NCBI GenBank assembly: GCA_023453335.1
Contig: JAEXTU010000158.1
Span: 1-12,994 of the forward strand
Source: Pseudomonadota bacterium
GTDB lineage: Bacteria; Desulfobacterota; Desulfovibrionia; Desulfovibrionales; Desulfovibrionaceae
Reading direction: 5' to 3'
Length of the DNA stretch: 12,994 bases
Both the position numbers and the translations under genes were made by a program. Of the stretch, positions 1 through 5,528 are shown piece by piece. The notes under the pieces are model-generated. The model saw only the letters and a program-made list of their open reading frames with translations. It was not told the origin of the DNA and did not search any database. The stretch's first letter is position 1. Every line of letters starts with the position of its first letter.

Positions 1-1008
1 CTCGTAGACCGTGCGGGTGGCCAGCTCGTCCTCCAGTATCTTGATGAGGTCCGGGGCCAGGGGCCGGCCCGCGGCTTCGGCGCGGGCCGCGGCCTGCCTG
101 GCTATGTCCGCGCGCAGGGCCGCGGCCTCGGCCGGGCCCAGGGGCGTGAGCGGGATGTGGGTGCGCCAGGTGCCCAGGTCGGCGTAGGCCGCGCAGCCGG
201 GATCGCCCACCAGGCGCAGCCGCACCTCTTCGCCCCGGCGCAGGGGCCGGTCCGGGTGCAGGGCCGCGAACAGGGTGATGGCGGGCTCGTCCAGGCGGGG
301 CGGGACCTTGTCCGGCAGGTCGATGGTGGCCACCATCTCCCGGAATAGGGCGTCGGTCTGGGAAAAGAGTTCCTCGTGGCGCAGGTTCCACATGGCGGCC
401 AGGGCCCCGATGACCAGACCCACCGGCGATTCCGAAACCCCGCCGCCCAGGCCGCGGGCCACGTGCCGGGCGCGCCACAGGAGTCCGCCGCTGGCCAGGC
501 TCACCATGCGCACCTCGCAGCCCACGGACACCACCGAGGCGATGCCCAGCCAGACCCGGTCGAAGTGGGAGACCTCGGCCACGACCACCGCGTCCACCCC
601 CAGCACGCTGCGCAGCCGGCCGGGGTCCTCGGCCAGCACCTTGGCCTGCACCGCGGGGTCGGCCAGCCCGGCCTCGCGCAGGCGGCGGTCCACCTCGGTC
701 AGCTCCAGGTCGGTGTAGGGCAGGGAGGAGAAATGGTTGTAGAAGCTCACCCGCAGCACCTGGCGGGGGTCCTGGCCCTGGGGCGCGGAATCCCAGCGGG
801 TCGGGTCGCCGGTGAAGGGGAGCACCGCCACGGTGTGGGGCGGGGCCTTGCGCAGCAGCGGGGTGTTCTCGTACTCGCCGGAGAAGTGCTTGAAGGACGA
901 GTCGGTCCCCGCCGCCGGGGCCTGTTCCGGGGCGTGCTTCACGCTGTGGCAGCCGGCCGCGCCCGCAAGCAGGGCCAGGCCGAGGAGAGCGACGAGGGCG
1001 TGGCGCAT
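1..1008 (-). CDS. GNA1162/DUF799-family lipoprotein, 3' end outside window
   Basis: The reading frame is open from an ATG at 1008 to the left edge (336 codons, no stop), so the C-terminus is missing. The protein starts with a short charged and hydrophobic signal peptide ending AGAAGC, a plausible lipobox with Cys20 as the lipidated residue. The +2 residue is His, not Asp, which favours the outer membrane. Residues ~56-230 begin PPHTVAVLPF and resemble the GNA1162 (DUF799) lipoprotein family, whose role is poorly known and which often accompanies CsgG-like lipoproteins. Beyond ~235 there is an extra region (LRRGEEVRLRLVGDPGC) not typical of the short family members; I infer a second extracytoplasmic domain. 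A strong RBS (GGGGAGGAAG) precedes the start. The gene is divergent from the MFS gene, so any operon partners lie beyond the left edge. Confidence 0.8.
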   Translation of the reverse strand, partial: MRHALVALLGLALLAGAAGCHSVKHAPEQAPAAGTDSSFKHFSGEYENTPLLRKAPPHTVAVLPFTGDPTRWDSAPQGQDPRQVLRVSFYNHFSSLPYTDLELTEVDRRLREAGLADPAVQAKVLAEDPGRLRSVLGVDAVVVAEVSHFDRVWLGIASVVSVGCEVRMVSLASGGLLWRARHVARGLGGGVSESPVGLVIGALAAMWNLRHEELFSQTDALFREMVATIDLPDKVPPRLDEPAITLFAALHPDRPLRRGEEVRLRLVGDPGCAAYADLGTWRTHIPLTPLGPAEAAALRADIARQAAARAEAAGRPLAPDLIKILEDELATRTVYE

Positions 1009-1080
1009 GGGACGAAACTTCCTCCCCGGGGACGCATGCCAGAACCGTACCCGCCCGGAACAACCGGGCCTGCCCGCCCC

Positions 1081-1109
1081 GCTATGCCACGGCCGGCACG
1101 GGAATACAA
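1081..1109 (-). promoter_or_regulatory. Weak candidate promoter for the lipoprotein gene
   Basis: On the minus strand TTGTAT (1104-1109) is followed after 17 nt by CATAGC (1081-1086). Both boxes match sigma-70 consensus only partly. Just downstream, in the predicted 5' leader, is an inverted repeat GCCCGG-aacaa-CCGGGC (1053-1069), which could be an operator or a leader hairpin. The rest of the 217-bp divergent region 1009-1225 shows no convincing plus-strand promoter for the MFS gene. Confidence 0.3.
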
Positions 1110-1225
1110 CCGTCCCGGCCGGGGTTCGGCCGGCTTCGGAGGGGGGGCGGGCATGGACGGCGAACAGGGGAAGGGGTAGGACACTGGGCTCCCGGGGCCG
1201 GACCCGCCCCGGGCAAAGGCGACCC

Positions 1226-2617
1226 ATGCGGCAGGATTCCGACACCTCTCCGCGCATCGTGCTGGTCACGGTGTGCCTGGCCCAGTTCATGGTGCCCTTC
1301 ATGTTCACCGCGGTGGGCGTGGCCCTGCCCGCCCTGGGCCGGGAGCTGGGGGCCACCGCGCTCCAGCTCGGCCTGGTGGAGCAACTGTACGCCCTGTCCC
1401 TGGCCGCCACCATGCTCACCTTCGGCCGGCTGGGCGACCTGCTGGGCCGCAAGCGGGTGTTCCTCACCGGCCTGGCCCTGTTCACCGCCCTCACCGCGGC
1501 CCTGGCCCTGGCCAACAGCGTACACCTGCTCATCGTGCAGCGCTTCGTGCAGGGGCTGGCCGCGTCCATCCTGCTCTCGTGCAGCATGGCCCTGGTGGCC
1601 TCGGCCTTCCCTCCCCAGGTGCGGGGCCGCATGCTGGGGGTGGTTTCGGGCTTCACCTACGCCGGCCTGACCCTGGGACCCATGCTGGGCGGGTTCGTGA
1701 CCACTCACCTGGGCTGGCGCTTCGTGTTCTGGATGGCGGTGCCCCCGGGCGGCGCGGCCTGCGTGCTGGGCCTCTGGAAGATGCGCGGGGAGTGGCGCGA
1801 GGCGAGGGGCGAGTCCATGGACTGGCCGGGCAGCGCCGTCTATGCCGTGGCCGTGTCCCTGGTTATGCTGGGGGCCTCCCACCTGGGCGACCGGGCGCTC
1901 CTGGGCGGGGGCATGATGGGTGCGGGCCTCATGGGCCTGGCCCTGTTCGTGGCCCTGGAGCGCAGGCGCACCCATCCCCTGCTGGACGTGTCCCTGTTCG
2001 CGCGCAGCCGGTTCTTTTCGCTGAGCTGCTTCGCGGCCATGGGCATCTACGCCGCCACCCTGGGGGTCATGTTCTTCATGAGCCTGTACCTCCAGGTGGC
2101 CAAGGGCATGAGCGCCAGCTCGGCCGGGCTGGTGCTGCTCATCCAGCCGCTCATCCAGACCGTGGTCTCCCCCCTGGCCGGCCGCCTGGCCGACCGGGTG
2201 GCCCCGGAGAAGCTGGCCAACCTGGGCATGGTGCTGAACAGCGCGGGCCTCATCCTGGCCGCGGCCCTGCTGGGGCCGGACGCGCCCCTGGGGCTGGTGG
2301 CGGTGGTGCTGGCCTGCATCGGCCTGGGGGTGGGCATCTTCATCACCCCCAACACCGTGGTCATCCTGGGCGGGGTGGAGCGGCGGCAGTACGGCATGGC
2401 CTCGGGCATCGTGGGCACCATGCGCACCCTGGGCCTGGCCGTGAGCATGACCACCGTGACCCTGGTCTTCTCCCTGCTCATGGGCGGCCAGGCGGTGGCC
2501 CATGCCACCCTGCCCGGCTTCCTCTCCAGCATGTCCACCTGCCTGACCGTGTTCGCGGTCTTCTCCTGCCTGGGCCTGGGGGCCTCTCTCGGCAGGGGGC
2601 GCAGCCAGACGTCCTAG
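1226..2617 (+). CDS. MFS drug-efflux-type transporter, DHA2-like, 14 TM
   Basis: This 463-residue integral membrane protein is probably a proton-driven exporter. The ATG at 1226 was chosen because the first membrane helix begins about 10 residues later and an AAAGGCG stretch lies upstream. The open frame further upstream codes for Pro/Arg-rich sequence without membrane character. Motif A of the major facilitator superfamily, GRLGDLLGRKRV, is at ~67-78 in the first cytoplasmic loop. Motif C of drug/proton antiporters, GLTLGPMLGG, is at ~147-156 in TM5. About 14 hydrophobic segments can be counted, matching DHA2 rather than 12-TM DHA1 proteins. The substrate cannot be read from sequence. No membrane-fusion or outer-membrane partner lies beside it. 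Its stop codon overlaps that of the convergent glycosyltransferase gene. Confidence 0.88.
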   Translation: MRQDSDTSPRIVLVTVCLAQFMVPFMFTAVGVALPALGRELGATALQLGLVEQLYALSLAATMLTFGRLGDLLGRKRVFLTGLALFTALTAALALANSVHLLIVQRFVQGLAASILLSCSMALVASAFPPQVRGRMLGVVSGFTYAGLTLGPMLGGFVTTHLGWRFVFWMAVPPGGAACVLGLWKMRGEWREARGESMDWPGSAVYAVAVSLVMLGASHLGDRALLGGGMMGAGLMGLALFVALERRRTHPLLDVSLFARSRFFSLSCFAAMGIYAATLGVMFFMSLYLQVAKGMSASSAGLVLLIQPLIQTVVSPLAGRLADRVAPEKLANLGMVLNSAGLILAAALLGPDAPLGLVAVVLACIGLGVGIFITPNTVVILGGVERRQYGMASGIVGTMRTLGLAVSMTTVTLVFSLLMGGQAVAHATLPGFLSSMSTCLTVFAVFSCLGLGASLGRGRSQTS

Positions 2618-3723
2618 CCCAGCATCTCCCGGACCAGGGCCAGGTAGGGCGCGATCCCGCAGGGCGCGTCGTCGGGCCAGGCGAAGGGCGGGGGCGGGGG
2701 CTCGGCCGCGGCGCAGGCCAACGTCTCGGCCAGGCGGGCCACGTCCGCCGGGTCGTCGATGATCCAGCGCTCGGGCAGGAAGTGGCTGGCCCCGTTGTCG
2801 CGGCTGGTGACCACCTTGAGGCCAGCGGCCAGGGCCTCCAGGGAGGCGTTGGAGCAGGTGTCGTAGAAGGTCGGGAGCACGAAAAGGTCGCTGGCCGCGT
2901 AGAGGCTGGGCATGTCCTCCACCCGGCCCAGGAAGCGCACCCGGTCGGCCAGGCCCAGCTTCCCGGCCCGGGCCGCGAACCGGCCGGGCTTGCGGCCCCC
3001 GGCCACCAGCAGCACGTATTCCCTGGGCAACAGCGCCAGGGCGCGGATCGTCTGGTCCACGCCCTTGAGCGCGAAATTGGTGCCGGCCAGGCACAGGGCC
3101 ACCTGCCCGGAATCCAGGCCCCAGGCCGCCCGCGCCGCGGCCCTGGCCCCGGGCGCGGCCGGGGCGAAGCGGGCCAGGTCCGGCTGGTTGTAGATGATGC
3201 GGATGTCGCGGTCCTCCAGCCAGGGATGGGCGGTAAGCAGCCAGTCCCGCACCCGGTGCGACACCGCCACGATGACCCGGGAGTTCTCCAGGGTGCGGCG
3301 CTCGATGGCCTTGATGAGCGCGTTGGCCGGGGCCACCCGGCGGCGGGCGGTCTTCCAGGCCCGGGGCAGTCCCGCGGCGTAGGCCCGGCCGGAGAGCCGC
3401 CAGAACACGTCCAGGGGGCCGCCGCTCATGCGCAAGAGGTCCTGGTGCAGGGTCTTGCCCAGGGAGATGGTCAGGTCGTACTTCTCCTTGCGCCGCACCC
3501 GCTCGGCCATGGCCGCGTACCAGGCGATCTTGGCCGCCCGGGGCAGGAGCGGCCGGCCCACCAGCCGCGGGGTCACCCCGGCCGGGGCCTCGGCCTCCTG
3601 GCGGGCGCACACGAAGTCCACGGCGTGGCCGTCCCCGGCCAGGGCCGCGGCCAGGCGCAGGGCGAAGCCTTCCGCCCCGCCGTAGCCCGACAGCCGGGGC
3701 AGGAACAGCCCGAGCCGGCTCAT
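2614..3723 (-). CDS. Glycosyltransferase family 4, WaaG-like
   Basis: The 369-residue protein has the two-Rossmann GT-B plan. The N-terminal acceptor domain contains the glycine-rich SGYGGAEGFA (12-21). The C-terminal nucleotide-sugar domain includes GTNFALKGVDQTIRALALLP (~214-233), which resembles E. coli WaaG, the lipopolysaccharide core glucosyltransferase I. The family acidic pair appears as Asp288-X7-Glu296 in FYDTCSNASLEALAAG, with Asp in place of the usual first Glu. I infer a cytoplasmic enzyme adding a hexose to lipopolysaccharide core or another surface glycan; donor and acceptor are not determinable. The start is fixed by an ATGA overlap with the preceding glycosyltransferase stop (3720-3723), implying translational coupling. 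The stop shares a CTAG with the MFS gene. Confidence 0.85.
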   Translation of the reverse strand: MSRLGLFLPRLSGYGGAEGFALRLAAALAGDGHAVDFVCARQEAEAPAGVTPRLVGRPLLPRAAKIAWYAAMAERVRRKEKYDLTISLGKTLHQDLLRMSGGPLDVFWRLSGRAYAAGLPRAWKTARRRVAPANALIKAIERRTLENSRVIVAVSHRVRDWLLTAHPWLEDRDIRIIYNQPDLARFAPAAPGARAAARAAWGLDSGQVALCLAGTNFALKGVDQTIRALALLPREYVLLVAGGRKPGRFAARAGKLGLADRVRFLGRVEDMPSLYAASDLFVLPTFYDTCSNASLEALAAGLKVVTSRDNGASHFLPERWIIDDPADVARLAETLACAAAEPPPPPFAWPDDAPCGIAPYLALVREMLG

Positions 3724-4826
3724 GCGAGCAGCTCCCGGTACAGGTCCAGGGTGGTCTCCAGGAAGTCCTCGCCGTGCAGCGCGCCCACGGTGCGGGCCTG
3801 CTCCTCGCGCAGCTGTTCCCGCCAGCCCGCGTCGGTGGCCGCCCGGGCCAGCAGCGCGTTCAGCGCCGCCTTGTTGCCGGCCGGGGCCAGGGCCGCGGGG
3901 GAGAGCAGGTCGGGCATGACCCCCACGTCGGTGGAGATGAGGGGCACGCCGCAGGCCATGATCTCCAGGGCGGCCCGGGCGATGGTCTCGGACCAGAGCG
4001 AGGCCACCACGCCCAGGTCCAGGGCGCTCACGCAGGCGGCCACGTCGGGCCGTTCGCCGGTGATGGCGGTGTGGCCCTGCATGTCCTCCGCGGCGATCCA
4101 CTCCTCCACCTCGGCTTGCGAGGTGGCGGTGGGAAAGCCAATGAGCAGGAGGCGCAGGTGGGAGAGCCCGGCCCCGTGCACCAGCCGGGAGCAGGCCCGG
4201 ATCAGCTCGCGCTGGCCCTTGACCGCGTCGAAGCGGCCCAGGAGCCCTACCACGAAATGCCCCGGCCCGTAGCCGAACTCAGCGCGAACCCGCTCCCGGC
4301 CCGCGGGGTCGAAGGCGAAGCGCGCGGGGTCCACCCCGCCGGGGATGAGCCGGACCCGCTCCGGGGGCAGGGCGAAGGCCTCCAGGAAATGGCGCTGCAT
4401 GCGGGAGTTGGTGGCCACCACCGCGTCGGCGGCCCGGGTGTGCAGCCAGCGGTTGGCGGCGTTGGCCTTGGGCGGCCGCTGGTCGCCCCGGGTGCGTACC
4501 AGGACGAAATTGCCCAGCCGGCGGCGCAGGAGCCCGAAGTGCAGGAAGGCCTCTCCGCGGTGGCAGTTCACCACGTCGGGCCGGAACTCCCGCACCAGCC
4601 GGCGGAGTGCGGGGTAGAGGGCCACCTGGCCCAGGGGGTTCTTGGTGTTCAGGTCCAGGCTGCGCACCGGCAGGCCCCAGGCGCGGGCCTTGTCCTCGGC
4701 CTCGGTGCCGGGCAGGGTGAGGCACAGGGTTTCGTGCCCGGCCTCGCGCAACAGGCGGGCCAGGTACAGGGCGTACCAGGCGGTGGCGTTGAACCAGCGG
4801 ACGTTGGCGACCTGGATGGTGCGCAT
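3720..4826 (-). CDS. Glycosyltransferase family 4
   Basis: The 368-residue protein is a GT-B retaining glycosyltransferase. An N-terminal fold (MRTIQVANVRWFNATAWYAL) is followed by NCHRGEAFLHF (~87-97), VAT-NSRMQRHF (~137-147) and IPGGVDPARF (161-170), a standard GT4 junction. The donor domain starts VGLLGRFDAVKGQREL (~193-208) and carries Glu280-X7-Glu288 in SETIARAALEIMACG, the usual acidic pair contacting the sugar nucleotide. The ATG at 4826 was chosen because family homology begins there; sequence upstream is non-coding in character and the RBS is weak. It is the first gene of a two-gene operon with the WaaG-like enzyme. I infer that the two act successively on one cell-surface glycan, probably lipopolysaccharide, but linkage and sugar are unknown. 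Confidence 0.85.
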   Translation of the reverse strand: MRTIQVANVRWFNATAWYALYLARLLREAGHETLCLTLPGTEAEDKARAWGLPVRSLDLNTKNPLGQVALYPALRRLVREFRPDVVNCHRGEAFLHFGLLRRRLGNFVLVRTRGDQRPPKANAANRWLHTRAADAVVATNSRMQRHFLEAFALPPERVRLIPGGVDPARFAFDPAGRERVRAEFGYGPGHFVVGLLGRFDAVKGQRELIRACSRLVHGAGLSHLRLLLIGFPTATSQAEVEEWIAAEDMQGHTAITGERPDVAACVSALDLGVVASLWSETIARAALEIMACGVPLISTDVGVMPDLLSPAALAPAGNKAALNALLARAATDAGWREQLREEQARTVGALHGEDFLETTLDLYRELLA

Positions 4827-4877
4827 GGCGATGCGGCCTGGGGCCCGGGCGGTTCCGGTACCGGTGCGGCCGGGCGG

Positions 4878-4906
4878 ACAATGCCACCCCGGCCGGGCCT
4901 TGGCAA
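4878..4906 (-). promoter_or_regulatory. Candidate sigma-70 promoter for the glycosyltransferase operon
   Basis: On the minus strand TTGCCA (4901-4906, five of six to TTGACA) is separated by 17 nt from CATTGT (4878-4883, three of six to TATAAT). This predicts a leader of about 45 nt before the ATG at 4826. Confidence 0.45.
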
Positions 4907-5025
4907 GTTCGTGGCCTGGCTTTGCCCTCACGCTGGAGATGGGGTAGGAGGGGGCAAGGTGCCGGAATCTGCCGCTTGGCTCAAGGCACGGAATTTGTAT
5001 GCCTTCCGCCGGGGCGCCCGCGACC

Positions 5026-5060
5026 GTCCCGGGCGTCGGTTTTTCGACGCCGGGCGGGAC
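5026..5060. repeat. Long imperfect inverted repeat (hairpin) downstream of moaE-like gene
   Basis: GTCCCG plus GGCGTCG (5026-5038) pairs with CGACGCC and CGGGAC (5045-5051, 5055-5060). This gives a 13-bp stem interrupted by a 3-nt GGG bulge, with a GTTTTT loop on the plus strand. It lies about 70-105 nt past the moaE stop. No T tract follows on either strand, so it is not a standard intrinsic terminator. It could protect a 3' end or be part of an unannotated RNA. Confidence 0.6.
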
Positions 5061-5131
5061 CGGCCCCGAGGGGAGCAGGCCACGCCATGGACGGGCACAG
5101 GCTGACGCAGACGCGGAGTCGAATCCGGAAG

Positions 5132-5497
5132 TCAGGAGACGCAGGTCTCCTGCTTGACCACCGCCTCGGCCTTGATGCGGTCCAGGAGCTCGGCCAGCAC
5201 TGGCTTGACGTTCTCCCGGAAGTCCCCGGCCACGACGATGAAGAGCAGGTCGTCGCCCACGGCGAGGCGGCCGCTGGCGGCCTCGGCCAAAACCTTGTAG
5301 ATGCCCGGCCGGGCCTCGTACTCCCGGCAGAGTTGCGCGATGCGGGCGTGGTCCGGGCGGACCTCCACGCAGGTCACGGGCTTGCCGTCCTGGCGCGAGG
5401 TGCCGCGGACGATGCCGTTGTGGACCAGGACCATGCCCACCTTCTGGGCGAACTGGGGATCCTTCTTCAACTGGGCGATGGTGGCGCTGATATCCAT
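5132..5497 (-). CDS. moaE: MoaE-like protein (molybdopterin synthase large subunit family)
   Basis: The 121-residue protein matches the MoaE core. GMVLVHNGIVRGTS (21-34) aligns with the GAVVTFTGKVRNHN region of E. coli MoaE. SGRLAVGDDLLFIVVAGDFRENVKP (75-99) aligns with the IGELWPGDEIVFVGVTSAHRSSAF stretch. K109 and K115 sit near the two catalytic lysines (K119 and K126 in E. coli), with one residue less between them. MoaE with MoaD inserts sulfur into precursor Z to make molybdopterin. This protein is shorter than the usual ~150 residues, lacking the basic C-terminal tail and the WKRE tryptophan, and ends CVS. The ATG at 5497 has ACGGAG about 11 nt upstream. No moaD is nearby. Similar short MoaE proteins are, as I recall, typical of Desulfovibrio; activity is inferred. 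Confidence 0.75.
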   Translation of the reverse strand: MDISATIAQLKKDPQFAQKVGMVLVHNGIVRGTSRQDGKPVTCVEVRPDHARIAQLCREYEARPGIYKVLAEAASGRLAVGDDLLFIVVAGDFRENVKPVLAELLDRIKAEAVVKQETCVS

Positions 5498-5528
5498 GGG
5501 CTTGGCTCCGTGGTGATGTGAGAGGCAC

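Larger units (their letters stand above)
4827..5131. other. Non-coding region between glycosyltransferase operon and moaE-like gene
   Basis: These 305 bp hold the candidate glycosyltransferase promoter and a long imperfect hairpin (5026-5060). I found no convincing gene. Open frames crossing it have no family resemblance and look like high-GC chance frames. Confidence 0.6.

Noticed and set aside
812..1225. Upstream extension of the MFS reading frame
   Set aside because: It overlaps the N-terminal coding part of the divergent lipoprotein gene and has no membrane or motif character; ATG 1226 fits the first helix.
1273..4272. About 1000-codon plus-strand frame overlapping the MFS and glycosyltransferase genes
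   Set aside because: Its composition (Gly/Pro/Arg/His-rich, no motifs) is typical of an off-frame reading of GC-rich genes; real families occupy the other frames.
5026..5060. Intrinsic terminator for the moaE-like gene
   Set aside because: Strong stem but no U tract after it on the minus strand; recorded only as a hairpin.
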